Shown here piece after piece: positions 37,704-46,543 of a stretch of DNA of 64,000 nucleotides. The DNA comes from Gammaproteobacteria bacterium (lineage in GTDB: Bacteria > Pseudomonadota > Gammaproteobacteria > Eutrophobiales > Eutrophobiaceae), in contig JACPSH010000025.1 in the NCBI GenBank assembly GCA_016193395.1, positions 1 through 64,000 on the forward strand, read 5' to 3'. The position numbers were made by a program, and so were the translations under genes. The stretch's first letter is position 1. Each line of letters begins with the position of its first letter. The notes below the pieces were generated by a model. It made no database searches, was not told the origin of the DNA, and saw nothing but the letters and a program-made list of their open reading frames with translations.

Positions 37704-38849
37704 CTAGACAATCATCTTCTGGAAGCGCTTCGCGGCGAACAGCAGGATGCACACCCCCATCGATGCGAGCACCAAAGCGTCGATCCAGAGCTCCGTAACG
37801 CCCGCCCCGCGCAGGATGACGCCGCGGCTGATGTCCACCATGTAGGTCGCGGGGACCACGTAGCTCAGCAGGAAGAAGATGAGCGGCATGTTCTCTCGGG
37901 GAAAGATGTAGCCGGACAGGAACAGGCTCGGCAGCATGATCATCATGGAGAGCTGCATGGCCTCCGGGTGCGAATTCGCCTTGGTCGAAATGAGGATGCC
38001 GAGGGTCAGGTTGACGAACAGGTAGCAGGTGGACAAGAGCGTCAGCAGGAGGGCGTCGCCATGGATGGGCACCTGGAACACGAAGCGCATGAAGACGAGC
38101 AGGGCGCAGAGCTCGGACACGCCGAGCGCGAAGTAGGGCGCGATCTTCCCCAGCATCAGCGCCAACGGCTTGACCGGCGTCACCAGAAGCTGTTCGAGCG
38201 TCCCGCGCTCCTTCTCACGCACGACGGACAGCGCCGTCAGCATGGTCGTGACGAACAGCAGCAGCACCGCCAGCATGCCGGGCAGGAAGAAGTTCGGCGA
38301 GCGCGAGGCCGGGTTGAACAGGATCTTGGGCCGCGACTCGATCGGCGCGGGCGCGTGTTCCGGCAGCAGGCGGCTCAGGGATTCGTCGAGCGCGATCTGG
38401 CTGGACACGGTGAGCGCCTGGCCGGCGACCGCGGAATCCGATCCGTCCACCAGCACCAGCACCTGCGCGCTGTCGCCGTTGACGAGATCGCGCGCGAAAT
38501 CCACCGGGATCTTGATGCCGACGCGCGCGCGGCCCGCGATCAGCTCCTCGTTCAGCTCCTCGTCGGAATGCACGAACTTGCGGATGTGAAACGTATCCGA
38601 ATTTCGGAACCGGTCGAGGAAGGCGCGGCTCTCCGAGGTGCCGGCGTCCTGCGCGCCGGCGGACTGGCTCCTGCCGCTCTGGTCGTAGACCACCGTGTGC
38701 ACCTGGCGCACGTTCGTGTCGATCGCGAATCCCAGGATGATCATCTGGAACAGCGGCACGATGAAAGAGAAGACCAGCGCCATCCGGTCGCGGACGGCGT
38801 GGAGGACCTCCTTGTAAATCATCGCCCGCAGGCCGCGGAACGCATTCAT
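37704..38849 (-). CDS. ABC-2 type exporter permease (YbhS/YbhR-like)
   Basis: A 381-residue inner-membrane permease. An N-terminal helix (MALVFSFIVPLFQMIILGFAI) is followed by a large extracytoplasmic domain (about residues 50-185) and five C-terminal helices, with the family motif SVVREKERGTLEQLLVTPV. It overlaps the ATPase gene by four bases. E. coli ybhGFSR has two such permeases; only one is present here, so it may act as a homodimer. Confidence 0.9.
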   Translation of the reverse strand: MNAFRGLRAMIYKEVLHAVRDRMALVFSFIVPLFQMIILGFAIDTNVRQVHTVVYDQSGRSQSAGAQDAGTSESRAFLDRFRNSDTFHIRKFVHSDEELNEELIAGRARVGIKIPVDFARDLVNGDSAQVLVLVDGSDSAVAGQALTVSSQIALDESLSRLLPEHAPAPIESRPKILFNPASRSPNFFLPGMLAVLLLFVTTMLTALSVVREKERGTLEQLLVTPVKPLALMLGKIAPYFALGVSELCALLVFMRFVFQVPIHGDALLLTLLSTCYLFVNLTLGILISTKANSHPEAMQLSMMIMLPSLFLSGYIFPRENMPLIFFLLSYVVPATYMVDISRGVILRGAGVTELWIDALVLASMGVCILLFAAKRFQKMIV

Positions 38850-39799
38850 GCCGGGGTCTCCAATTCCTTCTGCCGGCGGTCAGTCAGCTCGACGAACACG
38901 TCCTCCAGGCTGGGCGCCAGCGACCGGATGTCCTCCACGTCGTAACCTTTCCTGCGCAGGATTTCGCCGAGCTCATTCCCGGACACCGAGTCTTCGATCA
39001 GCGCGTGGATGGAGCGGCCGAAGATGGTCGCGCTGCGCACTGCGGGGAGCGTGCGGGCCGTCCGCAGCGCCGAGGTCACGTCCTCGGTCGTGATTTCGAC
39101 GCGGTGCGTCCCCGGCGGCGTCATATCGGGCAGGTGGCGCAGGGCCGCGGGCGTGCCGTCGGCGATGAGCTTGCCGTAATAGAGGTAGGCGAGGTGGCTG
39201 CAGCGCTCGACCTCGTCCATGTAGTGGGTGGTCACGAAAAAAGTGATGCCGCGACCGGAAAGCTCGAACAACAGGTCCCATAACTGGCGGCGCGCGACGG
39301 GGTCGATGCCGGCCGTGGGTTCGTCCAGGAACAGGATGTGCGGCTCGTGCAGGAGCGCGCAGCCGAGCGCGAGCCGCTGCTTCCAGCCGCCGGAAAGCTT
39401 CCCGGCCTGGCGATTGACGTAGGGGCGGATGTTGTTCTGCTCGATGATCTCCTCGATCTTGCGCTCGAGCTTGGCGCCGCCCAGGCCGTACACCTTGCCG
39501 TAGAAGCGCAGGTTCTCGAGCACGGTGAGGTCGTCGTAGAGGCTGAACTTCTGGCTCATGTAACCGATGCGGCTGCGCACGGAGTCAGGGTCCGCGCGCA
39601 CGTCGATGCCGTCCACCCAGGCATCGCCACCGCTCAGGGGCAGGATGCCACACAGCATCTTGATGGTGACTGTCTTGCCGCTGCCGTTCGGTCCGAGGAA
39701 GCCGAAAATCTCGCCGGCCTCCACCTGGAAACTTACACCGTCCACGGCGGTGAATTCGCCGAAGCGGCGCGTAATCTTTTCCGCGCGTATGGCCGTCAT
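38846..39799 (-). CDS. ABC exporter ATP-binding protein (YbhF-like)
   Basis: A 317-residue ATPase. Walker A GPNGSGKT, signature LSGGWKQRLALGCALLHEP, Walker B ILFLDEPTAGIDP and the switch histidine in VTTHYMDE are present. The C-terminal part after residue 230 is the extension common in drug and polysaccharide exporters. It overlaps both neighbours by four bases, in an operon tetR-hlyD-ATPase-permease. Confidence 0.93.
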   Translation of the reverse strand: MTAIRAEKITRRFGEFTAVDGVSFQVEAGEIFGFLGPNGSGKTVTIKMLCGILPLSGGDAWVDGIDVRADPDSVRSRIGYMSQKFSLYDDLTVLENLRFYGKVYGLGGAKLERKIEEIIEQNNIRPYVNRQAGKLSGGWKQRLALGCALLHEPHILFLDEPTAGIDPVARRQLWDLLFELSGRGITFFVTTHYMDEVERCSHLAYLYYGKLIADGTPAALRHLPDMTPPGTHRVEITTEDVTSALRTARTLPAVRSATIFGRSIHALIEDSVSGNELGEILRRKGYDVEDIRSLAPSLEDVFVELTDRRQKELETPA

Positions 39800-40881
39800 G
39801 GCGCCCGGCCAGCGGCAAAGGTCACGTCGGCGCTCATTCCGGCGCGCAGCCGGCGGTCCGGGTCCTCGACGTGCAGCTTCACGCCGATGACCTGGTGCAC
39901 GCGCTCCTCCGGGGTCTGCACGTTGCGCGGCAGGAATTCCGCCTGCTGCCGGACCTGCTCCACGTGCGCGCGGAACACGGTGCCCGGGAAGCTGTCGACT
40001 TGCAGATCGACCTGCTGCCCGGATTCGACCTCGCCGATGCGCGTCTCCGGAACGTACACGATCACGTAGAGCTGCTCGGTCTCGAGCAGCCTCGCGACCA
40101 CGGCGCCCGGTTGCACCAGGTCGCCCGGGCGCAGATCGAGGACCTCGATGACGGCGGCAGCCGGGGACCGCACCTCGCGTTCCGCCCAGCGCGCTTCGGC
40201 CTCCTTCAACGCGCCTTCCGCGCGCATCATTTCGCCGCGCGCGGCGTCGATGTCCTCGCGTCTGGATCCCGTCTCGACCCGCGTGGTCACCGCGCGGGCG
40301 GCCTCCAGCCGGGCCTGCGCGGCCGCGAGCCCCTGCTGCAGGCTGCGGACACGGGCTTCCGCGGCGCGCCAGCCGGTTTCCGCGTCATCCAGCGCCTGCT
40401 GCGAGCCGAGGTTCCTTTCGCGTAGATCGCGGGCGCGGTCGTAGTTGCGCCGCGCGTTCGCGGCCTCGACTCCGGCGCGTTCAAGATCGGCCTGCGTCTG
40501 CGCGACCTCAGCGGCGCGGAATCCGGTCTCCCTGTCGCCTCCGGTCGCCGCGCGCGCTTCCGCAATCTCCTCCGGCCGCGAGCCGCGCTCCATCTTTTCG
40601 AGATTGGCCTTCGCCAGCGCCAGGTGGCCGCGGGCCTGCATGAGCCGTCCCTCCAGTTCTTCGGAATCGAAAGTCACGAGGAGCTGTCCGGCCTCCACCC
40701 GGTCCCCTTCGTGCGCCAGGATTTCGCGCACGCGCCCGCCTTCCTTCGAGCCCACCTTGATGTTGCGCGCCTCGATGGTGCCAGAAGCGAGGAGTGGGCC
40801 ATTGTCTGACGCAAAGAACCGCCAGGCATAGACCGCCGGGATCGCGATCGCGGCGGCGATGAACAAGTAGCGTAACTTCAT
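39796..40881 (-). CDS. HlyD-family membrane fusion protein (YbhG-like)
   Basis: A 361-residue periplasmic adaptor anchored by an N-terminal helix (YLFIAAAIAIPAVYAW). The lipoyl-like half SGTIEARNIKVGSKEGGRVREILAHEGDRVEAGQLL is followed by a long alpha-hairpin coiled coil (about 70-220), the second lipoyl half (VLDLRPGDLVQPGAVVARL) and a beta-barrel. It links the ABC exporter to an outer-membrane channel, which is not encoded nearby. Confidence 0.92.
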   Translation of the reverse strand: MKLRYLFIAAAIAIPAVYAWRFFASDNGPLLASGTIEARNIKVGSKEGGRVREILAHEGDRVEAGQLLVTFDSEELEGRLMQARGHLALAKANLEKMERGSRPEEIAEARAATGGDRETGFRAAEVAQTQADLERAGVEAANARRNYDRARDLRERNLGSQQALDDAETGWRAAEARVRSLQQGLAAAQARLEAARAVTTRVETGSRREDIDAARGEMMRAEGALKEAEARWAEREVRSPAAAVIEVLDLRPGDLVQPGAVVARLLETEQLYVIVYVPETRIGEVESGQQVDLQVDSFPGTVFRAHVEQVRQQAEFLPRNVQTPEERVHQVIGVKLHVEDPDRRLRAGMSADVTFAAGRAP

Positions 40882-41546
40882 ACGCGTTCCCGGGTCCGTG
40901 ACCGTGTACGAGGTGCGGGCGGGCGCTCCGTGCCGATCCCCTGCCAGAATGCATCCAGTGCCTGATCGATCCAGACGTCAATGTCCGCGGCCGGGTGCAG
41001 CGACCAGACAATCTGCGTGCCGAGCATGAATTGCTGCAGCATGCGCGCGAGGTCGGCGGCGGCGAGGTCGCGACGCAATTCGCCGCGGCGCTGGCCCGCG
41101 GCGATCAGGATCTGCATGTGTCCGCGCCCCTGGGGGAGCAGCCCTTCCAGCAACGGCGTCAATGTCTCGTTTCCGAGACCGACGCCGAGCATCGTCCGGA
41201 TCAGACGCTTGCTGCGCAGCCACCCGGCGGCAAGCTGGTGCACGACGCGCCGGATCTGATCGCGAAGGGGTTCGTCCGGGTCAATCGAGCCTGCGGCCGC
41301 GGCGATCCTGCCGACTTGTCTCTCGCCGAGCGCGACCAGCACGTGCTCCTTGCTGGGAAAGTAATTGAAGAAGGTACCTTTGCCGACATCGGCGGCCTGG
41401 GTAATGTCTTCCACCGTCGTGTTCGCGAAGCCGCGCTCGGCGAACAGACGTACGGCGGCATCCAGCAGGCGCTGGCCCGTCTCCTGGCGCCGGCGCTCGC
41501 GGCGCCCGGCCCGGGGGGTGAGGGCACTCGAAGTGCGGGGGGGCAT
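40878..41546 (-). CDS. TetR-family regulator of the adjacent ABC exporter
   Basis: A 222-residue repressor with an N-terminal helix-turn-helix (LLDAAVRLFAERGFANTTVEDITQAADVGKGTFFNYFPSKEHVL) and a ligand-binding C-terminal domain. It is the first gene of the operon and overlaps the HlyD gene (ATGA), like E. coli CecR (YbiH) before ybhGFSR. Two matching palindromes directly before its start are the probable operators, so it likely represses its own operon. The ligand is unknown. Confidence 0.9.
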   Translation of the reverse strand: MPPRTSSALTPRAGRRERRRQETGQRLLDAAVRLFAERGFANTTVEDITQAADVGKGTFFNYFPSKEHVLVALGERQVGRIAAAAGSIDPDEPLRDQIRRVVHQLAAGWLRSKRLIRTMLGVGLGNETLTPLLEGLLPQGRGHMQILIAAGQRRGELRRDLAAADLARMLQQFMLGTQIVWSLHPAADIDVWIDQALDAFWQGIGTERPPAPRTRSRTRERV

Positions 41547-41550
41547 AAAT

Positions 41551-41582
41551 ATGACCTGTGGTCATTTATGACTATAGGTCAT
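41551..41582 (-). promoter_or_regulatory. Tandem TetR-type operators
   Basis: ATGACCTGTGGTCAT (41551-41565) and ATGACTATAGGTCAT (41568-41582) are two 15-base palindromes with half-sites ATGACC/GGTCAT and near variants. Their centres are 17 bases apart. They end four bases before the tetR-family ATG, leaving no room for a normal Shine-Dalgarno, so the mRNA may be leaderless or nearly so. Confidence 0.75.
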
Positions 41583-41652
41583 AGTTGGCTCATGCGCAAG
41601 CCTGATACCGCGTCTCTTGCAAGGTCCCGCCGGATTCAGCTCTGGCGTGATT

Positions 41653-41738
41653 GCCGGGCGGGTCCTGCCATCGGGTACCGTCTTCGTGCTCGCTGTCGCT
41701 GCGCACGAAGAGCGGTGACCCGATGTCACCCGTCCGGC
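41653..41738 (+). repeat. Structured dispersed repeat, copy 2
   Basis: GCCGGGCGGGT pairs with ACCCGTCCGGC (one G-T pair), CATCGGGT pairs with ACCCGATG, and TCTTCGTGC pairs perfectly with GCACGAAGA. It is nearly identical to the copy at 52389 over 80 bases and lies between queG and the tetR operators. Confidence 0.8.
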
Positions 41739-41794
41739 ACGAGGCCCAACTGAATCCGGCCGGTCCGCTCTGGGCGAAGTAGTGGGTTAACGAA

Positions 41795-42871
41795 CTACTG
41801 CGGCGATCCGTGGCGGTTGAGGGCCCACTGCACGTGCTCGCGCACCAGCTCGCTCGGATGGTGGGCACGCGCCTGCAGTGCCGCGACGACGTCAGGCGAT
41901 GATGGGGCATTGCCGAGCGCAACGGCCAGGTTGCGCAGCCAGCGCTCGTAGCCAATGCGGCGGATGGCGGATCCTTCGGTGCGCTGCTGGAACTCCGCCT
42001 CGCTCCACATGAACAGATCGATCAGGCGGGCATCGTCCAATCCGTGCCGGGGAGCGAAGCCGCGCTCGGAGGTTTTCTGCGCAAAGCGGTTCCAGGGACA
42101 GACAAGCTGACAGTCATCGCAGCCGAACACGCGGTTGCCGATGAGCGGGCGGAATTCGATCGGGATCGGTCCGTGCAGTTCAATGGTGAGATAGGAAATG
42201 CAGCGGCGCGCATCGACCTGGTAGGGCGCAACGATAGCGCGGGTCGGGCAGATCTCGAGGCAGGCACTGCATGTCCCGCAATGACTCGCCCGGAACGGAT
42301 CGTCCTCGGGCAGCGGCAGATCGGTGTACAGCTCGCCGATGAAGAACCATGAGCCGGCGCGCGGGTGGATGAGATTGCTGTGTTTGCCGATCCAGCCCAG
42401 CCCGGCGTTTCGGGCGATCGCCCGCTCCAGCACCGGGGCGCTGTCGACGAAGGCGCGATACCCGAACGGGCCGGTGACCTTCTCGATTTTTCCGGCGAGC
42501 CTGCGCAGCCGCGCGCGGATCAGCTTGTGGTAATCGCGGCCCAGCGCATAGCGCGAGACGAATGCCTTGGATGGATCAGCGAGGACTGTGTCGGTGTCCG
42601 TCGCGCCCACCGGCTGGTAGTCCATTCGGCCGGAGACGATGCGGACCGTGCCGGGAACGAGGTCCGCGGGACGGCTGCGATGCGTCCCGTGCCGGGCCAT
42701 GTATGCCATTTCGCCGTGCCGGCCCTCCCTGAGCCAGTTGAGCAGGTGCGCCTCGTCGGGGCCAAGCTCGGTGCCGGTGATGCCGATCTGCTGAAAACCC
42801 AGTTCGTATCCCCAGGCCTTGATCTGCAGCGCGAGCCGCAGAAGATCGGGGAGGACGCGAGCTTCGTTCAT
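41795..42871 (-). CDS. queG: Epoxyqueuosine reductase
   Basis: A 358-residue cobalamin- and Fe-S-dependent enzyme for the last step of queuosine formation in tRNA. Two [4Fe-4S] motifs are seen, CGTCSACLEICPTRAI and CDDCQLVCPWNRF, plus GLGWIGKHSNLIHPRAGSWFFIGEL typical of QueG. The C-terminus has the HEAT-like end (PSELVREHVQWAL). A heptamer repeat lies between it and the upstream PhoH gene. Confidence 0.95.
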   Translation of the reverse strand: MNEARVLPDLLRLALQIKAWGYELGFQQIGITGTELGPDEAHLLNWLREGRHGEMAYMARHGTHRSRPADLVPGTVRIVSGRMDYQPVGATDTDTVLADPSKAFVSRYALGRDYHKLIRARLRRLAGKIEKVTGPFGYRAFVDSAPVLERAIARNAGLGWIGKHSNLIHPRAGSWFFIGELYTDLPLPEDDPFRASHCGTCSACLEICPTRAIVAPYQVDARRCISYLTIELHGPIPIEFRPLIGNRVFGCDDCQLVCPWNRFAQKTSERGFAPRHGLDDARLIDLFMWSEAEFQQRTEGSAIRRIGYERWLRNLAVALGNAPSSPDVVAALQARAHHPSELVREHVQWALNRHGSPQ

Positions 42872-42873
42872 CG

Positions 42874-42946
42874 GAGTGAAAAGCGGAAAGTGAAAAGTTG
42901 AAAGAGAATTCTCCTTTTCACTTTTAACTTTACACTTTCAACTTCC
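42874..42946. repeat. Heptamer repeat, class AAAGTNN, inverted arms (queG/phoH)
   Basis: Left arm GTGAAAA-GCGGAAA-GTGAAAA-GTTGAAA-GAGAATT, right arm CTCCTTT-TCACTTT-TAACTTT-ACACTTT-CAACTTC. The arms face each other around GAATTC, and the right arm ends at the stop of the PhoH gene. Confidence 0.88.
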
Positions 42947-44352
42947 TACAGTGTTTCGCTTGCAAAATCGGCGAGCCGCGACCGCTCACCGCGGAGCAGC
43001 GTAACGTGTCCGCTGTGCTGCCAGTGCTTGAAGCGGTCAACCACGTAGGTCAGGCCGGACGTGGTTTCGGTGAGATACGGCGTGTCGATCTGGCCGATGT
43101 TGCCGAGGCAGGCGATCTTGCTTCCCGGTCCGGCTCGTGTGATCAATGTCTTCATCTGCTTGGAAGTCAGGTTTTGGGCCTCGTCGATAATGAGGTAGCG
43201 ATTGAGGAAAGTGCGGCCGCGCATGAAGTTGAGCGAGCGCAGCTTGATGCGTTTGTTCAGCAAATCCGCAGTGGCGGCGCGCGCCCAGTCGCCGCTGTTC
43301 TCGCCGCTGGTCAGCACCTCGAGGTTGTCGAGCAGCGCCCCCATCCACGGCGCCATCTTCTCTTCCTCCGTTCCGGGCAGAAAACCGATATCCTCGCCGA
43401 CCGGTACCGTTACGCGCGTGATGATGATCTCGCGGTAGCGCTTCGCTTCCATGGTCTGCTGCAATCCGGCGGCGAGCGCAAGCAGGGTTTTGCCGGTTCC
43501 GGCCGCACCCACCAGGGTCACGAGGTCGATATCCGGATCCATGAGCAGATTGAACGCGAAATTCTGCTCGCGGTTGCGCGCCGTGATGCTCCACACGCTG
43601 TTGCTGTCGCGTCGGTGATCGGTCGCGACGATGAGCGTCGTGCGGCCGGGCTCGATCGCATGCACGAGGGCCTCGAACCCCTCGGCCTCGGTGCTGTATA
43701 GGCACTGGTGCGGGTAGCATTCCGGCAGCGGCTTCGCCTCCAGGCCGTAAAAGGTGCGCGATTTCTCCTGCCATGAGCGCAGGTTTCGCGAGTTCTTCTC
43801 CCAGAACCCTTCGGGAAGGGCGGCGATGCCCGCGTAGAGGAGGTTCGGGTCGTCGAGGACCTTGTCGTTGTAGTAATCCTCGGTGTGGATCCCGAGTATG
43901 CGCGCCTTGATGCGCAGGTTGATGTCCTTGGAGACCAGCGTGACGACGCGGTCGGTGAAACGGTTCTGCAGAGACAGCGTCATCCCGAGAATGGTGTTGT
44001 CCACGTTGCTGCCGGGCAGGGTGGACGGGATCGGCTCGGAAAGGTGCTGCGTCTGGAGGAACAGCTTTCCGGAGGCGGGCGCTCCACCGTTGCTCAGGTC
44101 GATCTGGCAGAGTTCGAGTCCGTTCTCGATGGACGCCGAATCCCGGCCGTCGATCAGCTCGTCGATGAAGCGGCTGGCCTGGCGCGCGTTGCGCGCGACT
44201 TCCGAGGCCCCTTTTTTGCCGGCATCCAGCTCCTCGAGCACGGCCATGGGGACGAACAGGTCGTGTTCCTTGAAGCGGAACAGCGCCGCGGGATCGTGCA
44301 TGAGCACGTTCGTGTCGAGGACGAACAGGCGCCTCGCGTTGTCGGGGAGCAT
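42946..44352 (-). CDS. PIN-PhoH ATPase/ribonuclease
   Basis: A 468-residue protein with an N-terminal PIN domain (LFVLDTNVLMHDPAALFRF ... with acidic residues such as VLEELD) and a C-terminal PhoH P-loop domain: Walker A GAAGTGKTLLAL, Walker B LIIDEAQNLT. This architecture is found in PhoH2-like RNA helicase/ribonucleases. I place the start at ATG 44352 (MLPDNARRLFVLDTNV); the longer track frame has no homology. Followed by queG across a heptamer repeat. Confidence 0.9.
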   Translation of the reverse strand: MLPDNARRLFVLDTNVLMHDPAALFRFKEHDLFVPMAVLEELDAGKKGASEVARNARQASRFIDELIDGRDSASIENGLELCQIDLSNGGAPASGKLFLQTQHLSEPIPSTLPGSNVDNTILGMTLSLQNRFTDRVVTLVSKDINLRIKARILGIHTEDYYNDKVLDDPNLLYAGIAALPEGFWEKNSRNLRSWQEKSRTFYGLEAKPLPECYPHQCLYSTEAEGFEALVHAIEPGRTTLIVATDHRRDSNSVWSITARNREQNFAFNLLMDPDIDLVTLVGAAGTGKTLLALAAGLQQTMEAKRYREIIITRVTVPVGEDIGFLPGTEEEKMAPWMGALLDNLEVLTSGENSGDWARAATADLLNKRIKLRSLNFMRGRTFLNRYLIIDEAQNLTSKQMKTLITRAGPGSKIACLGNIGQIDTPYLTETTSGLTYVVDRFKHWQHSGHVTLLRGERSRLADFASETL

Positions 44353-44369
44353 GGGTGGTGGCGCGGGCC

Positions 44370-44837
44370 TCAGAGCTCGGCGATGGCCTCGAGCACTTCC
44401 TGCACGTGGCCTTCGACCTTGACTTTGCGCCATTCGCGGCGCAACACGCCCTCGCCGTCAATTAGAAAGGTGCTGCGTTCGATGCCTCGCACCTTCTTGC
44501 CGTACATGTTCTTCAGCTTGATGACATCGAAAGTCCTGCACAACTCCTCGTCGACATCCGACAGCAGGCTGAAGGGGAATTTCTGTTCGCGGCAAAACCT
44601 GTCATGCGACTCGACGCTGTCCCGGGACACGCCCAGCACCACCGTGTTGAGCGCCCGGAAGCGGCGCATGTGGTCGCGGAAGTCCTGCCCTTCCAGCGTG
44701 CAGCCCGGTGTATTGTCCCTGGGGTAGAAATACAGTACGACGTTCTTTGCCCTGTAGTCCGAAAGTTTCTCGACCTTCCCGCCGCTGGCGGGCAGCGAGA
44801 ACGCCGGAACCTTTCTTCCGATCCCGATGTCACTCAT
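44370..44837 (-). CDS. bcp: Peroxiredoxin of the Bcp/PrxQ type
   Basis: A 155-residue thioredoxin-fold peroxidase reducing peroxides. The peroxidatic cysteine is Cys46 in DNTPGCTLEGQDF. The usual resolving Cys five residues later is a glycine-containing segment instead; Cys82 in DRFCREQKFPF may resolve. Located 17 bases upstream of the PhoH gene. gcvR-bcp adjacency is a common arrangement. Confidence 0.93.
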   Translation of the reverse strand: MSDIGIGRKVPAFSLPASGGKVEKLSDYRAKNVVLYFYPRDNTPGCTLEGQDFRDHMRRFRALNTVVLGVSRDSVESHDRFCREQKFPFSLLSDVDEELCRTFDVIKLKNMYGKKVRGIERSTFLIDGEGVLRREWRKVKVEGHVQEVLEAIAEL

Positions 44838-44944
44838 GGGAAACGTGATGCGCGTGGAGGAGGAGCGGGCAGCGTCCCTGGCACAACCGGGTGAAAGAAA
44901 TCTGGCGTCAACGTCGTCAAGGCCGCGTGCGCTCTTGCGCCGCT

Positions 44945-45472
44945 CTACTTCACGGGCTCCATGATAGCATCCAGGTTCAGACGATCACAGAAGTCCATGA
45001 ACTCGCCGCGCAGCGCGGAGATCGAGACGTTGGTCGGGACGGCGATGGTCATGTGCAGCGAAAACATCGGGGTCTGCGTGTGCATCGCCTGGTAGGTACT
45101 GGTGTACATGTCCTGGATCTGGATATCGTTGTCGGCGATGAACTTCGCGATGTCGTGCACGACCCCGGGCCGGTCACAGCAGACCACGTCGATGGCATAG
45201 GGCATCTGGGCGGCGGCCGGCTTGCGTGCCGTGGTGCGCTTGCGGTGAATGGCCAGGCCGGTATCCTGTCCCAGCCTGGGCAGCTGGTCCTCGATCTTGG
45301 CGATTGCGTCCCAGGTGCCGGCGATCATCATGACCGCGGCGAATTCGTTGCCGAGCACCGTCATGCGGCTGTCGGTGATATTGCAGCCGCAGTCGCGCAC
45401 GGCTTTGCTGAATTGCTCGATAGCGCGCGGCGAATTCTCGCCGAGCGCGGTCAGTACCAGGTATTGCAGCAT
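44945..45472 (-). CDS. gcvR: Glycine cleavage system transcriptional repressor GcvR (ACT-domain protein)
   Basis: A 175-residue protein of two ACT domains ([28 protein letters not shown] and [28 protein letters not shown]). GcvR acts with GcvA on the gcv operon in E. coli. I start at ATG 45472 ([11 protein letters not shown]); the track frame continues upstream antisense to dapA. It is divergent from dapA. Confidence 0.88.
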   Translation of the reverse strand: MLQYLVLTALGENSPRAIEQFSKAVRDCGCNITDSRMTVLGNEFAAVMMIAGTWDAIAKIEDQLPRLGQDTGLAIHRKRTTARKPAAAQMPYAIDVVCCDRPGVVHDIAKFIADNDIQIQDMYTSTYQAMHTQTPMFSLHMTIAVPTNVSISALRGEFMDFCDRLNLDAIMEPVK

Positions 45473-45575
45473 GCGTGGAGGTGGGTGGGGGCGCGGCGTC
45501 CGGTGCGGAGATTGTCGGGGTTTGCACCGGCCTCCGCAAGACCCGGAGGCGCTTGTGGACCTTCGTCCGATCACC

Positions 45576-45604
45576 TTGTCACGCCAGCGCCGGATCAGTA
45601 CTAT
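45576..45604 (+). promoter_or_regulatory. Candidate sigma-70 promoter of dapA
   Basis: TTGTCA at 45576-45581 and TACTAT at 45599-45604 are separated by exactly 17 bases and lie about 37 bases before the dapA start. Confidence 0.55.
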
Positions 45605-45640
45605 GGCCGCGCCGTTTTCCCGCCGATCCAAATTCAAGCC

Positions 45641-46531
45641 ATGTTCAAAGGCAGTCTCGTTGCGCTGGTTACGCCCATGAAATCCGGCGTCGGTCCGGCA
45701 ACCGAGCTGGACAACGCGGGGCTCGAACGCGTGATCGAGTTCCACATGGAAAACGGCACGGACGGCATCGTCGCGGTCGGCACGACCGGCGAATCCGCCA
45801 CGTTGAGCGAAGAGGAGCACTGCGGCGTTATATGCCGCATCATCGAAATGGTCCGCGGCCGGACCCCCGTGATCGCCGGGACCGGCGCCAATTCCACCGT
45901 CGAGGCCATCCGCCTGACCCGCTGCGCCAAGGAGGCCGGCGCGGACGCCTGCCTGCTGGTTACGCCGTATTACAACAAGCCCTCGCAGGAGGGACTGTTC
46001 CGGCATTACCAGGCCGTGGCGGAAGCCGTGGCGATCCCGCAGATTCTATATAATGTTCCGGGCCGCACGGCGTGCGACATGCTGCCGGAAACCGTGGCGC
46101 GCCTGTCGAAGGTCCGCAATATCATCGGGATCAAGGAAGCGACCGGTGACCTGGCGCGAGTCGGCCGGTTGCGGGAAACGTGCGGGGAGAATTTCATGCT
46201 GGTCAGCGGCGATGACGCGAGCGCGCGCGAATTCATGATGCGCGGGGGTGCCGGTGTCATTTCCGTGACCGCGAACGTAGCGCCGAGGGCGATGCATGAC
46301 CTGTGCGCCGCGGCGCTCGAAGGCGACGGCCAGGGCGCCGCCCGGATCGATGAGCGGCTGGCGGATCTGCACCGCACGCTGTTCCTCGAGTCGAACCCGA
46401 TACCGGTGAAATGGGCGCTGCACAGGATGAAACTGATCGAAGACGGGATCCGGCTGCCCCTGACCTGGCTGACGCCCAGGTTCGAAGCGGAATTGGAAGC
46501 CGCGATGCGCAAGGCAAACATACTTCACTAG
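45641..46531 (+). CDS. dapA: 4-hydroxy-tetrahydrodipicolinate synthase
   Basis: A 296-residue class I aldolase-type TIM barrel condensing pyruvate and aspartate semialdehyde in lysine/diaminopimelate synthesis. Motifs: [45 protein letters not shown] and the Schiff-base lysine in [10 protein letters not shown]. The start is ATG 45641 ([13 protein letters not shown]); the longer track frame runs antisense to gcvR. bamC follows 12 bases later. Confidence 0.97.
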   Translation: MFKGSLVALVTPMKSGVGPATELDNAGLERVIEFHMENGTDGIVAVGTTGESATLSEEEHCGVICRIIEMVRGRTPVIAGTGANSTVEAIRLTRCAKEAGADACLLVTPYYNKPSQEGLFRHYQAVAEAVAIPQILYNVPGRTACDMLPETVARLSKVRNIIGIKEATGDLARVGRLRETCGENFMLVSGDDASAREFMMRGGAGVISVTANVAPRAMHDLCAAALEGDGQGAARIDERLADLHRTLFLESNPIPVKWALHRMKLIEDGIRLPLTWLTPRFEAELEAAMRKANILH

Positions 46532-46543
46532 GTTGATTCCCCG

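Noticed and set aside
45473-45640. Riboswitch between gcvR and dapA
   Set aside because: I found a plausible promoter but no lysine- or glycine-riboswitch core.
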